This document shows positions 54,233 to 63,757 of a DNA stretch of 64,000 nt, one piece after another. Below the pieces are notes generated by a model, which saw nothing but the letters and a program-made list of their open reading frames with translations, did no database searches and was not told the DNA's origin. Position 1 is the first letter of the stretch. Each line of letters starts with the position of its first letter. The DNA lies in assembly GCF_002277895.1 (NCBI RefSeq), contig NZ_CP023000.1, positions 62,001-126,000 of the forward strand, written 5' to 3'. The stretch is from Rhizobium sp. 11515TR. Lineage in GTDB: Bacteria; Pseudomonadota; Alphaproteobacteria; Rhizobiales; Rhizobiaceae. A program made the position numbers and the translations under genes.

Positions 54233-54347
54233 AGTCTACCTGCCAATGATGTCTTTGAAGCTCTTCAGTTCTAGCTGGCCTTGGAGGCTAATGCCTGATG
54301 AGATATCACGGTAGGCAGAATTCATAGAAACCAGAGATTAGCGATCG

Positions 54348-55229
54348 ATGATATCAGACGCCTTCGATCCCCGGCTCCTGAAAGCATTCGTATCTGTCTG
54401 TAGCCATGGAAGCATCAATCGAGCGGCGGCCGAAGACGGTCGCGCCCAATCGGCGCTCAGTACTAAGATCAAGCGGCTTGAGGAGATTGTGGGTAAGCAG
54501 TTGCTTCGTCGGACAGGAAGAGGCGTGATCCCGACTGATGCCGGAGAAGTCATGCTTGCATACGCAAAGCGGATCATCTTTTTAGGCGAGGAGGCCGCAG
54601 CCCGCTTCCAGGAGGCAGAGGCAGCAAGGGAGCTCAGGATCGGATTGGCAGAAACGATCGCAGTCAACACCTTGCAAGCGGCACTTGGCAAAATTCGCCG
54701 CGCCATGCCAACACTTCAGCTGAGCGTGACCATCGATCATGGCAGCGGGATCGCTCAACGTTGGGCGGACGGAGCCCTGGATATTGCGATTGCCACGTGT
54801 TCAGCGTTTTCGGCAGATCCGCTTGAGGTGTGGGATGTGGATCTGCATTGGGTCTGCGCGATTGACGCGACCATTGATGTCGCGCGCCCATTGGACGTCA
54901 TAGTCTATGCTGAGCCGTGCGCCTGGCGACGGACCATGTTTGAGAAATTGATGGACGCTGAACTCGAATTTCGCATCGCTCTGACGAGCCACAACGCTGC
55001 AGCCATGACTGCCGCGGTAGAGAACGGGCTTGGCCTGGCACTGTTGACACGGGAGAGTATCAATCCGCGAACCATGCGGGTGGTATCTTCCATGTTCAAA
55101 GGCGCTTCTCCGACCGTGAAGTACGGCTTGTACACGAGCCGCAAACGATCTTACGCGACGGACAGAGTGATCGATTTGTTGCGGCAAAGCGTTCTATCGC
55201 TTTCAGATCGAGCTGTCCCGGCACCCTGA
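54348..55229 (+). CDS. LysR-family regulator
   Basis: A 293-residue LysR protein: HTH (LLKAFVSVCSHGSINRAAAE, DGRAQSALSTKIKRLEEIVG), effector domain from about 92 (LRIGLAETIAVNTLQAALGK). More distant from the other LysR proteins here in the effector domain. Followed by the Gfo/Idh-type gene 184 bp downstream in the same direction. Confidence 0.88.
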   Translation: MISDAFDPRLLKAFVSVCSHGSINRAAAEDGRAQSALSTKIKRLEEIVGKQLLRRTGRGVIPTDAGEVMLAYAKRIIFLGEEAAARFQEAEAARELRIGLAETIAVNTLQAALGKIRRAMPTLQLSVTIDHGSGIAQRWADGALDIAIATCSAFSADPLEVWDVDLHWVCAIDATIDVARPLDVIVYAEPCAWRRTMFEKLMDAELEFRIALTSHNAAAMTAAVENGLGLALLTRESINPRTMRVVSSMFKGASPTVKYGLYTSRKRSYATDRVIDLLRQSVLSLSDRAVPAP

Positions 55230-55412
55230 TCCCCCGTGGCGCACCGCCTATCGCGCGCGGTGCAGATTCCCGCGCCGGTCAGCCCGCGCGTGCGCAAACC
55301 TTTATTTGAAACTTTCGGTTTGGCCTGTCGAAAGACCGAGAGGTCTAATCGACCGATTTTCGCGCCTTACGTGAACGGCATCTCAACTATTCGGCTATCC
55401 TGGAGGTTTGGT

Positions 55413-56468
55413 ATGTCCGCGCTGAGAGTAGGCATCATCGGAGCCAATGCGAAGACTGGGTGGGCTCGCGAATCCCACATCCCGGCCATACAAGCATTAG
55501 CAGGACTGGAACTGGCGGCCGTCGCCACCAGCACACAGGAAACGGCGGTTCAGGCTGAGAAGGCGTTCGGCGTGCGCGCGTACAGCAGTGGCCTTGAGCT
55601 TGCGAACGCTCCCGACATCGACATCGTCACCGTCGCCACACGGGTTCCCGATCACCGTGACATGATCCTCGCAGCGCTCGCGAGCGGAAAGCATGTCTAC
55701 AGCGAATGGCCGCTCGGCCGTGGTTATGACGAGACGGAAGAGCTGCATATGGCTGCAGAGGCAGCCAATCGCAAAACCGCGATCGGATTGCAGCTACGCG
55801 GAAGCCCGACCGTCAAACGCGCCAAAGAGCTTTTCGACGGCGGAGCGATTGGACGCGTTCTCAGTGCAAACGTTTATTCGTCGACCGCGGGTTTCGGGCC
55901 AATCGTTCCTGAGCCGTATCTCTATCTTGAAGAGCCGGAGAATTTTGCAAATCTCATAACGATTCAAGGCGCCCACACCCTCGATCTCATATCCACGCTG
56001 TTTGGTGAGGCGGTCGTTTCGAACAGCTTGCCTTCGCGCCAGTACCCAACCATCGAGGCGGGGCAGGATCGGGTCGTCCGGAGCCGGACCACATATGATC
56101 ATCTGCTGTTCCACGGCCTCACAGAAGACGGTGTTTCGATCTCTGCTGAAGTCGCGGGAGGGCGAGCTCCGGAGGCGCCATTTCGGCTTGAGATCGTCGG
56201 CGAAAAAGGCGTTCTTAGCCTCAACGGGGGTGCCGCGCGTGGCTTCCAGGCTGACCGTCTGACGCTTCTACTTAACAATCAGGAGCAGCGCGTCGATGAT
56301 GGCGAATTGAAGGATCTCCCGGCTTCCGCGATCAATGTCGGGGGGATCTATGCCGCCTTACGCGATGACATCGTCAATTCCAGCTCGACTGTCGCGGGAT
56401 TTCGTGAGGCGCTCGTGCTGACGAAAAAAATCGAAGCCGTTCTTGCCGCCGGCGATTTTACGGGCTGA
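55413..56468 (+). CDS. Gfo/Idh/MocA-family protein, Gal80-like (EWP variant)
   Basis: A 351-residue Rossmann protein (RVGIIGANAKTGWARESHIP, VTVATRVPDHRDMILAALAS) of the Gfo/Idh/MocA family. The usual EKP motif is EWP (KHVYSEWPLGRG), so the Lys that normally helps catalysis is Trp, as in Gal80-type proteins that bind NAD(P) without redox turnover. TGGAGGTTTGGT precedes the ATG at 55413; an earlier in-frame start at 55236 adds a non-conserved tail. Could be a non-catalytic regulator or an enzyme with altered chemistry. Confidence 0.85.
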   Translation: MSALRVGIIGANAKTGWARESHIPAIQALAGLELAAVATSTQETAVQAEKAFGVRAYSSGLELANAPDIDIVTVATRVPDHRDMILAALASGKHVYSEWPLGRGYDETEELHMAAEAANRKTAIGLQLRGSPTVKRAKELFDGGAIGRVLSANVYSSTAGFGPIVPEPYLYLEEPENFANLITIQGAHTLDLISTLFGEAVVSNSLPSRQYPTIEAGQDRVVRSRTTYDHLLFHGLTEDGVSISAEVAGGRAPEAPFRLEIVGEKGVLSLNGGAARGFQADRLTLLLNNQEQRVDDGELKDLPASAINVGGIYAALRDDIVNSSSTVAGFREALVLTKKIEAVLAAGDFTG

Positions 56469-56589
56469 GCATTGGGCAAGGGCGTTTTGATCTTACAGCG
56501 ATTTGACCGATCACTACGACGATGGCATTTTTCATTAGTTCATTTGCTCGAAGACACTGCCAAGCCTCATACATAACGGAGATACGTTG

Positions 56590-57636
56590 ATGCCAAGCCC
56601 GCCGCGTTCCGCTTTAGCGTCCCTGGTGTTGATAGCGGCTGTGGTGGGATGTGGCGCTGGCGCCTTTGCCTATACAGCCGGGTGGCTTTCGCCCAACCGT
56701 CTGACATCCACCAAGATCGTTGATGCGTTGGCACCTCCGCGCGGTCCAGCCCTTGGGCACCGGCGAAACCACGCCAAGGGGATCTGTTTTACCGGTACCT
56801 TCGAGGCAAACGGGAGCGGCAGCACGATATCCAGGGCGTCCATGTTCGCCGCCGGTCGATATCCTGTTCTTGGCCGGTTCAATCTCGCAACACCGGACCC
56901 GAATGCGGCCGATCCTACGGTCCGCGTTCGGGGGATCGGCCTGCAGATATCCGCGCCTGACGGCAATGTCTGGCGGATGGCAATGATAGACCCTCCTGTC
57001 TTCGCGGTTTCTACCCCGCAGGGGTTCTACGATCTGCTCAAGGCGTCCGCGAGCAAGGATCCTGAAGCGATGAAGAGCTTCGTCGGTGCCCATCCGGAGT
57101 TTGCAGCGTTCGGCGTGTGGGCAAAGACCGCGCCGTGGACGGCCAGCTATGCCGAGGTGGCGTTCAACAGCCTCAATGCCTTCGTCTTCACAGACGGGTC
57201 GGGTGTCGAGCACGCCGTGCGGTGGTCATGGCGACCGCAGACTGAGGTCGTGGCCATCACAGCTGAGGACTTCGCCACGCTTGGGCCAAACCACCTCGAA
57301 GACGACATAGTGGAACGGGTTGCGCGCTCACCTCAAAGTTGGACGCTGGTGCTGACTGTTGCAGACCCTTCAGATCCGACGTCGGATCCCACCAAGGCGT
57401 GGCCACCTGAGCGGCGGACCGTCGACGCCGGGACTCTGATCGTTGAAAAAATCGAGCCGGAAGCCGACGGGCCTTGCCGTGACGTCAACTTCGACCCAAC
57501 CATCTTGCCTGATGGCATCCGGGTCTCAGACGATCCGTTCCCGGCAGCCCGTTCCGCGGCCTATGCCAGATCCTATGCGCTGCGGACGTCGGAAGCGGAC
57601 AACTATGCTCGAACTGGAGCGAGCGTGAAGCCATGA
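56590..57636 (+). CDS. Catalase-related haem protein (SrpA-like), membrane-anchored or exported
   Basis: A 348-residue protein: N-terminal hydrophobic segment (LASLVLIAAVVGCGAGAFAY), then a small-catalase fold (KGICFTGTFEANGSGSTISR with the distal-region His just before, VLGRFNLATPDPNA, VRGIGLQISAPDG) and the proximal Tyr region near the C-terminus (RSAAYARSYALRTSEADNY). SrpA-type catalase-like peroxidases are shorter than true catalases, as here. CGGAGATACGTTG precedes the ATG. It overlaps the cytochrome b561 gene by four bases, which suggests electron delivery from the membrane to this periplasmic haem enzyme. Confidence 0.88.
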   Translation: MPSPPRSALASLVLIAAVVGCGAGAFAYTAGWLSPNRLTSTKIVDALAPPRGPALGHRRNHAKGICFTGTFEANGSGSTISRASMFAAGRYPVLGRFNLATPDPNAADPTVRVRGIGLQISAPDGNVWRMAMIDPPVFAVSTPQGFYDLLKASASKDPEAMKSFVGAHPEFAAFGVWAKTAPWTASYAEVAFNSLNAFVFTDGSGVEHAVRWSWRPQTEVVAITAEDFATLGPNHLEDDIVERVARSPQSWTLVLTVADPSDPTSDPTKAWPPERRTVDAGTLIVEKIEPEADGPCRDVNFDPTILPDGIRVSDDPFPAARSAAYARSYALRTSEADNYARTGASVKP

Positions 57637-58175
57637 CGGATGTTAGCAAGAGAACACGGTTCACGAGCGTTCAACGCGTGTTGCATTGGCTGATGGCAAT
57701 CGGCATCCTGTCGATGCTGTTCATTGGGGTTGCAATGGTTTCGACCATCGGCCGGCAGTACGTGCCACTGCTGGTAACGCACAAGACGCTGGGGATCATT
57801 CTCCTCATCCTTGCCCTAGTCCGCCTCACCATTCGTTTCATGTCCGGCGCTCCGCCGTTGCCGACCGATCTTCCTGAGCCGATGAAGCTTGCTGCCCAAC
57901 TGTCCCATGTCGGTCTATACATTTTAATGATCGGGATGCCTTTGATCGGTTGGGCGATGCTGTCGGCTGCCGCGTATCCAATCGTGCTCTATGGCGGATT
58001 TCGGGTGCCGGCCATATTGCCACAAAATGCCATGCTCCACGCACTGCTATGGAATGCCCATTCCTACCTTGCTTTCGCGTTCTTCGCGCTCGTCTTGATG
58101 CATTTGGCAGCTGGACTGTACCATGGGCTTGTTCGTCGTGATGGCGTGCTTCAGACCATGTTGCCTGGCAGATAA
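57633..58175 (+). CDS. Cytochrome b561
   Basis: A 180-residue four-helix membrane protein with the b-haem His residues in place (VLHWLMAIGILSMLFIGV, LLVTHKTLGIILLILALVRL, HALLWNAHSYLAFAFFALVL). It overlaps the catalase-like gene by four bases (ATGA), so the pair is translationally coupled. It would pass electrons between the quinone pool and its partner. This SrpA-b561 pairing recurs in proteobacteria. Confidence 0.9.
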   Translation: MTDVSKRTRFTSVQRVLHWLMAIGILSMLFIGVAMVSTIGRQYVPLLVTHKTLGIILLILALVRLTIRFMSGAPPLPTDLPEPMKLAAQLSHVGLYILMIGMPLIGWAMLSAAAYPIVLYGGFRVPAILPQNAMLHALLWNAHSYLAFAFFALVLMHLAAGLYHGLVRRDGVLQTMLPGR

Positions 58176-58432
58176 AGCTGTCCGTGCAGTATCGCCCTAC
58201 GCGGCGCCATCAAAAACTAGATATTCAACGTCGGCGGCTTTGCCGGGACCTTTGGGTGGTCCTCAAGATTGAGGAGATCGTAAAGACTGATGAGGCATCG
58301 CGCGCCGACTGAGGGTGCTTCACGTCGGACTTCTCGCTCGATATGAAACATCAGGGGTTCGTGAGGCGGCAGTACCCATAGTCAGCCGCTGCTCGCCTGA
58401 CCGTGCGCGCTTGTTTTCGGGGGACTGAGAAG

Positions 58433-59335
58433 ATGGCCGACCGGCTGACAAAGATAATTGCCTTCGTCAAGACGGCAGAGCTTGGCTCCTTCTCCGCAGC
58501 CGGCGCGGCGCTGGCTGTGTCGTCCCAGATGATCGGGCGCCACGTGGGAGAGCTGGAGCAATCCCTCGGCGTGCCACTGCTGACGCGAACAACGCGCACT
58601 CAAACGCTGACCGAGGCCGGACGGCTCTATCTTGAAGGGTGCAAGCGTGCGTTGGAAGCCGTGGACGCAGCCGACGCGATTGTTGCCGAGACGGCGCAGG
58701 AACCCAGAGGAACGCTGCGGATCACAGCCCCTGTCGAGATCGGCGCCGCCGTTCTTACGCCCAAGCTGCCGGAGTTCCTGACGATGTACCCGGAGGTCAA
58801 GGTTGAGCTGGTGCTCGATGACCGTGTTATCGACCTCGTGGCCGAAAATTTCGATGTGTGTATCAGGATTGGAAAGCTTCCGGATTCGGCTCTTATTGCT
58901 CGCCCGATCACGCCGTTTCGCCTCGTGACTTGCGCGTCCCCGGCTTATCTCGAAAGGCATGGCGTGCCGCGGATCCTGGATGATCTTTTCGATCACACGT
59001 GCGTCGATTACGCCTTTCATAACTATCCGGCGCCTTCAAATTGGACATTCACGGAGATGGATGGTGAAGAACGACAGGTCCGCCCTAGCGTCCGATTGAC
59101 CGTCAACAACGGTCACGCTCTGGTCGAAGCAGCACTTGCCGGAGGTGGGATCATTCGGGCGAGCGAGCTGGCGGTTGCGCGCCATCTTGAAGCTGGTCGG
59201 CTTGTTCCGATCCTGAAAGAGTTTGGATCAGGCGATCGGCCCATGCACATTGTTTATCCCGGCCAACGGATACGTCTCCCGAAGTTGCGGGCGTTCGTAG
59301 ACTGGGCGATCAAGTCCATCCCGGCTAACGGTTGA
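58433..59335 (+). CDS. LysR-family regulator
   Basis: A 300-residue CrgA/DmlR-type LysR protein: HTH (IIAFVKTAELGSFSAAGAAL, AVSSQMIGRHVGELEQSLGV), effector domain (TLRITAPVEIGAAVLTPKLP). The ATG at 58433 follows GGGGGACTGAGAAG. It lies 257 bp after the b561 gene; 58176-58432 holds no gene. Confidence 0.9.
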   Translation: MADRLTKIIAFVKTAELGSFSAAGAALAVSSQMIGRHVGELEQSLGVPLLTRTTRTQTLTEAGRLYLEGCKRALEAVDAADAIVAETAQEPRGTLRITAPVEIGAAVLTPKLPEFLTMYPEVKVELVLDDRVIDLVAENFDVCIRIGKLPDSALIARPITPFRLVTCASPAYLERHGVPRILDDLFDHTCVDYAFHNYPAPSNWTFTEMDGEERQVRPSVRLTVNNGHALVEAALAGGGIIRASELAVARHLEAGRLVPILKEFGSGDRPMHIVYPGQRIRLPKLRAFVDWAIKSIPANG

Positions 59336-59428
59336 GATCCCTTATCACAGTATCACTCACCCACCGAGGAGTCTTGACAGGCTATCTGGCCGCAACCGCC
59401 GCGCATGCTGGCTAACCACGAGGGAAGA

Positions 59429-59453
59429 TGCACCGCCCGCGACAGGCGGTGCA
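59429..59453. terminator. Bidirectional terminator hairpin between LysR and SDR genes
   Basis: Perfect 9-bp stem TGCACCGCC / GGCGGTGCA with a 7-nt loop, between convergent genes ending at 59335 and 59473. Confidence 0.5.
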
Positions 59454-59472
59454 CATGATTAAACGGGGAAGC

Positions 59473-60318
59473 CTATTCCCGGAAGTCGGTGCTGCGTGTG
59501 ACCTCCTCCCATGCATCTGTCTCGGCACGGATCTCATCAAGCTTCTTGCGCAATTGGTCGAGCGCGTCGCCGCCGATCAGTAGGTGAACCGGCGGATGCT
59601 CTGCTTCAACGGCCTTGATGATGGCCTCAGCGCCGCGTGCGGGGTCGCCAATCTGTTTGCGGTGGCCAGCAGCGGTGCCTTCCCGGGATTTGCCCGCAGT
59701 GTCCTTGTAATCGTCGATGACGGTCTGCGAAAACTTCATCGATTCAGGCCCACGAAAATCCGTCCTGAATGCGCCAGGCGCGACAACCGTGACGCCGATG
59801 TCGAGACCGGCGACCTCTTTAGCCAGCGTCTCCGACATGGCTTCAAGCCCGAACTTGACCATATGGTAATAGCCAACGCCCGGATAGGTAACGTGGCCAC
59901 CGATCGAGCTGATGTTGACGATGTGGCCGTGACGGCGCTCACGCATGCCGGGCAACACAGTTTTGATCAGGTTCACGGGTGCGAAGAGGTCGGTTTCGAA
60001 TAAAGCGCGCATTTCGGCGTCTTCACCCTCCTCGATCGCACCAAGGTATCCGTAGCCGGCATTGTTGACGAGAACATCGACTCTGCCGAATCTGGCGCTC
60101 GCCGCCTTGTACGCCACATCGATCTGATCCTGCTTAGTGACATCCAAAGGCGTCAGAAGCACGGCGTCGCCATGTTTGGCAGCAAGGTCTTGCAGCTGAT
60201 CAACGTTTCTTGCCGTCAAAACGGCACGATAGCCGGCGGCGAGCACCTTCTCGGCAATTGCGCGTCCGAGGCCTCGTGAGGATCCCGTAATCAGCCATAC
60301 GGCTTCTTTGCTAATCAT
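59473..60318 (-). CDS. SDR-family oxidoreductase
   Basis: A 281-residue SDR: ITGSSRGLGRAIAEKVLA, NNAGYGYLG, catalytic Ser (VNISSIGGHVT) and YYHMVK, then APGAFRTDFRGPES. It is of the type annotated as oxidoreductase/SDR acting on ketones. Divergent from the LysR gene at 60424 with 105 bp between starts, its likely regulator. Confidence 0.9.
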   Translation of the reverse strand: MISKEAVWLITGSSRGLGRAIAEKVLAAGYRAVLTARNVDQLQDLAAKHGDAVLLTPLDVTKQDQIDVAYKAASARFGRVDVLVNNAGYGYLGAIEEGEDAEMRALFETDLFAPVNLIKTVLPGMRERRHGHIVNISSIGGHVTYPGVGYYHMVKFGLEAMSETLAKEVAGLDIGVTVVAPGAFRTDFRGPESMKFSQTVIDDYKDTAGKSREGTAAGHRKQIGDPARGAEAIIKAVEAEHPPVHLLIGGDALDQLRKKLDEIRAETDAWEEVTRSTDFRE

Positions 60319-60423
60319 CTTATCTTCTCCGTAGATTGACGAAAACTATCTGGGAGCCGATAAAGCGTACGATCAGGTAGGATAGCTTGCAAGGCCCGTT
60401 GAATGAGATTGCACGATCATGGA

Positions 60424-61317
60424 ATGAAGCTGGATGACATGGCCGCCTTCGTACGCGTTGCGAAGTTAGGAAACTTCACGCGCGCCGCTGTGGCTCTCGG
60501 CATGTCGACCTCGAACCTCAGCCATACCATCCGCAGGCTTGAGACAGCGTTGGGCCACCGACTTCTTCAACGCAATAGCCGAAGCGTCTCCGTGACCGAA
60601 GCTGGCCAAACCCTTCTGGAGGCGCTGGAGCCCTCTCTCGCCAGCATCCATGATGCGTTGGAATCGCTCGACCAGAAACGGGGTTTGGTCTCGGGCACCC
60701 TGCGGCTGACCGCAACACGCCAGGCGTATGAGGCTGTCGTCAGACCCGTCTTGGTCGGCTTCAGCAAAGCCTATCCTCAGGCGACGATAGAAGTCTTGAT
60801 AGACACGGCCTATCGCGACATCGTTGCCGACCAATTCGATGCCGGCATTCGGTTAGGAGAAAAGCTGCAGCAGGACATGATTGCCTTGAAGGTTGGGCCA
60901 GATCTGGCTATGGCCGTCGTGGCATCACCAGACTATCTCAAAAATAATCCGACTATCATTGAACCAGCCGATCTCACCGGCCATCGCTGCATCAACTACA
61001 AAATGGTAACGGCAGGGTCGCTATACGCATGGGAGTTTGAAAAAGGCGGCAAGCCGCTGGAAGTGAGCGTTTCCGGGCCGCTGACCAGCAACGAGCCCGA
61101 GATCATGCTGAGCGCTGCATTGGACGGGGTCGGCGTTGGCTACCTTCTTGAACACGAAGTGGCGCCCCACCTGGAAACCGGAAAGCTTGTCCGTCTTCTC
61201 GCCGACTGGACCCCTCCGTTTCCGGGGTTTCATCTATATTATCCGTCAAGACGGCAGATGCGGCCGGTCCTGAGCGCGTTTTTGGCGATGGTTCGCCAGC
61301 ATCGGTCGGCTGCGTAG
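60424..61317 (+). CDS. LysR-family regulator
   Basis: A 297-residue CrgA/DmlR-type LysR protein: HTH (FVRVAKLGNFTRAAVALGMS, TSNLSHTIRRLETALGHRLL), effector domain (GTLRLTATRQAYEAVVRPVL). Divergent from the SDR at 59473-60318. An ATG at 60403 would add seven residues. Confidence 0.9.
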   Translation: MKLDDMAAFVRVAKLGNFTRAAVALGMSTSNLSHTIRRLETALGHRLLQRNSRSVSVTEAGQTLLEALEPSLASIHDALESLDQKRGLVSGTLRLTATRQAYEAVVRPVLVGFSKAYPQATIEVLIDTAYRDIVADQFDAGIRLGEKLQQDMIALKVGPDLAMAVVASPDYLKNNPTIIEPADLTGHRCINYKMVTAGSLYAWEFEKGGKPLEVSVSGPLTSNEPEIMLSAALDGVGVGYLLEHEVAPHLETGKLVRLLADWTPPFPGFHLYYPSRRQMRPVLSAFLAMVRQHRSAA

Positions 61318-61876
61318 GAACGACCGGCGCCGCGACAACTAGAGCAAAACAGGAAAATCCAGCTATTCCCAGTCAGTGCTCGCCGTTTTTTTGAGCGGGC
61401 GACGCGGAAATCAATTCGGTAGCGGCTGACTTAGCGCGGTCCAGCCATTCGGCGTCGGTTGCTCACTCAAGCCCGAGAAGCACACTGTGAATCGGCGAGA
61501 CGGAATGCCCCACCGAGATCAATGATGTCAGTGGCTTAGCGTGCCGATCGGCATCAAGACCCTCATGCCGATTCACATTCATGCCGGTTGCTCCGTCATT
61601 CAACTTTTTGATGGAGGTGTATGCCAAGCTGGTCTAACAGTCATTTCGTCCGCAGCCGTCGAGACGTTCGTCGCCGCGTATCAACGCCATAGCGTAAGCC
61701 CTTTCATGCTCATTGGTGCTGTATTTGATCGCTCAACAGCCCTGACCAGCGGTGGTGGCCGTCCGGCTCCCGTGGGAGAAGTCGGCTCACCTCCCTTTGC
61801 GAATGCCGTAATCCTCACTGAACTTGGGGCGCCGAGAAGCTTCGGGTCCCAAATGATTCAATCGAAGCTTATTTCG
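61318..61876. other. Gene-poor interval
   Basis: No supported gene. A 151-codon + strand frame at 61541-61996 has no ribosome-binding site or recognisable family and runs into the PRC-barrel gene on the other strand. Confidence 0.45.
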
Positions 61877-62278
61877 CTACTTTGCCCAACGGCCTTCGTA
61901 TTTGAATTCTGGAGCGTTCTTAAGTTGGTCCTTGGTGGCGGCCATCGTCGCCGTCCACTTCTTGTCGCTTTCGCTGTAAGTCACTTTGACCGCTGACGGA
62001 GAGACGATAACGTACCGCTCTCCCATTCCAAGAAAGCCGCCAACGGACACCACGTAGCCGGCAAGCTGCCCGCCAGAAATGATCAGGTCCTTGATCTCTC
62101 CGACATTCTTCTTGTCGCCGTTTTGAATGTTCAGGCCGATAAGGTTGTAGCTCAACACATCGGTTGGCTTGGCAGTTAGGAACACATCGGCGATCGTCGT
62201 CGTAGCCGTGGCGGTTTGGGCGCTTGCGGTTGTCGCGAGCGCAATGGTTGTAGCCAGGGCGAAAAGTAAGCGACGCAT
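61877..62278 (-). CDS. Exported PRC-barrel domain protein
   Basis: A 133-residue protein with a signal peptide (MRRLLFALATTIALATTASA) and a PRC-barrel domain (YNLIGLNIQNGDKKNVGEIK, DLIISGGQLAGYVVSVGGFL, GMGERYVIVSPSAVKVTYSE). Common in rhizobial stress responses; the role is unknown. TTAGGAGAATTTAT precedes the ATG at 62278. Confidence 0.85.
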   Translation of the reverse strand: MRRLLFALATTIALATTASAQTATATTTIADVFLTAKPTDVLSYNLIGLNIQNGDKKNVGEIKDLIISGGQLAGYVVSVGGFLGMGERYVIVSPSAVKVTYSESDKKWTATMAATKDQLKNAPEFKYEGRWAK

Positions 62279-62629
62279 ATAAATTCTCCTAAGCATATGA
62301 CTACGTTGATTTATTCGACCCTTTCGTAATGACTTCGACGTCAAAAAGTTTCACCGGCCGAGCATTTTTTTAGTGCCCCTTCATTCATTAGTAGAATTTA
62401 CTAGCGCTGTCTGACAGGCATAGCGAGGAGGGAGTGGCGCACGCGGCGGGGCTGCGAGGGCAATATGAGCTCAGCCTCAAATTTAAATATCCCCGCTTAT
62501 TAAGTGGCGTCGGCCACCCGATCCAGTAGCACCGCAATATCCACTACGTCAGATATTTTCGAGGTGATTTGGAACGTGTCGTTTGTCAGCGAGTTTATGG
62601 CGCGGTAACCAACAATTGGATGGACGGAG

Positions 62630-62836
62630 ATGCTGAGCGTAAGCATTGCGGTGCGACGGGGCGGAACGATAGAGCTTCAGTCTGGTATTTACGACGATAA
62701 GGAAGCTGCGGCCCTCATTTCCTCGATGACGCGATCGTCTCAGGTGGAGGCTGGCAATATAATCCACGAGACACGCCGCTCGGGAATTTGCAGACGAAGA
62801 GCGGATAATTTCGAAGTTTTGGCTAAAACCCTGTGA
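62630..62836 (+). CDS. Possible small hypothetical protein
   Basis: A 68-codon frame with GGACGGAG directly before the ATG. The product MLSVSIAVRRGGTIELQSGI is soluble and of unknown family. A 97-codon frame overlaps on the other strand; neither is certain. The remainder of 62279-62938 holds nothing recognisable. Confidence 0.3.
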   Translation: MLSVSIAVRRGGTIELQSGIYDDKEAAALISSMTRSSQVEAGNIIHETRRSGICRRRADNFEVLAKTL

Positions 62837-62938
62837 GGGCATCGCGGTAGCATTTACAAACGCATGCGCCGTTGTTTGGCCACTTGCGATGCTTGTGGTC
62901 GCTAGGCTGTAGAACTACTATCGACCGAGCGAAAGACG

Positions 62939-63325
62939 TCAGGAATTCGTGCCTTTAGCTACCCTGATGCGTTTGAGCCGCTCGACGAGTTGCTGCGGAT
63001 GATAGGGACGATCCAATGGCCCATCTTCGCAAAGATCGCTTGCGATCTTTGCCGTTCGTTCGGGCGATTGGGTCAGCAAGATTTTCAGATCGGGGCGAAG
63101 TTCCCGCACTGCGGCAGAAAGCTCGAACCCCGATTTATCCTGCAACTCTATATCCGTTACCAGAAAGTCGACATGTTGTTGGCGCAGAACGGCGAGAGCC
63201 TCCTGCGCGTCGATAGCCTCCATGACGACATAGCCGCAATCACGCAAATACTCCGCCACGGTCGATCGTTGCAGAGGATCTGTTTCAACAAGCAGAATCA
63301 CCTCGGATGGCTGCATCTTAGTCAT
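62939..63325 (-). CDS. Single-domain response regulator with Lys-to-Arg change
   Basis: A 128-residue receiver: LLVETDP pocket (one Asp replaced by Glu-Thr), phosphoacceptor Asp58 (FLVTDIELQDKSG), and LDRPYHP where LxKPF is usual, so the conserved Lys is Arg. Phosphorylation or its conformational readout may be altered. Its start overlaps the stop of the receiver gene at 63318 by eight bases. Confidence 0.8.
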   Translation of the reverse strand: MTKMQPSEVILLVETDPLQRSTVAEYLRDCGYVVMEAIDAQEALAVLRQQHVDFLVTDIELQDKSGFELSAAVRELRPDLKILLTQSPERTAKIASDLCEDGPLDRPYHPQQLVERLKRIRVAKGTNS

Positions 63326-63757
63326 TCAAATGGCCAATCAGCGGGGACAATTCCCGTACCAGGTTCAAAATCGGCTTCGGAAGAAATAAGTCGAACGGGA
63401 TGGCGTCTGCGAAATCTGGCCTGTGCTGCCCTGACATGACGGCTACCTTGATATGGCTGTAATGGTCCTTAACCGACCTGGCAAGATCCAGTCCGGTCTG
63501 ATCGCCCGGCATATGTACGTCGGTCAGCAGCAGGTCAAAGTCAGGATCGCGCACTAGTACACTGAAGGCATCGTCTACAGTGCCAGCTTCAACGACTTGC
63601 CAACCTTGATCGCGAAGGGTCTGAGCAACGTCCATTCGGATGAGCACGTCGTCTCGGCGATAAGCACTCGCGGCGTTCTGGGAGTGTCTGGATTGAGATC
63701 GAGTTCGCCCGCCGGTATCAAAATTGTTCCCCCCGTTAAATTCAATGGGTCGCACAT
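63318..63757 (-). pseudogene. Receiver-domain gene with a -1 frameshift
   Basis: From the ATG at 63757 the frame reads MCDPLNLTGGTILIPAGELD and RTPRVLIAE, the standard start of a receiver. It is then lost near 63654; the correct continuation DDVLIRMDVAQTLRDQGWQV is one frame over, with phosphoacceptor Asp in LLLTDVHMPGDQ and Lys in LFLPKPIL, ending at 63318. A missing G in GAGGACGAC restores the whole domain. It may be a sequencing or assembly error. If repaired, it is coupled to the receiver at 62939. Confidence 0.72.

Noticed and set aside
61541..61996. 151-codon + strand frame
   Set aside because: No ribosome-binding site and it overlaps the start-to-stop region of a clear PRC-barrel gene on the other strand.
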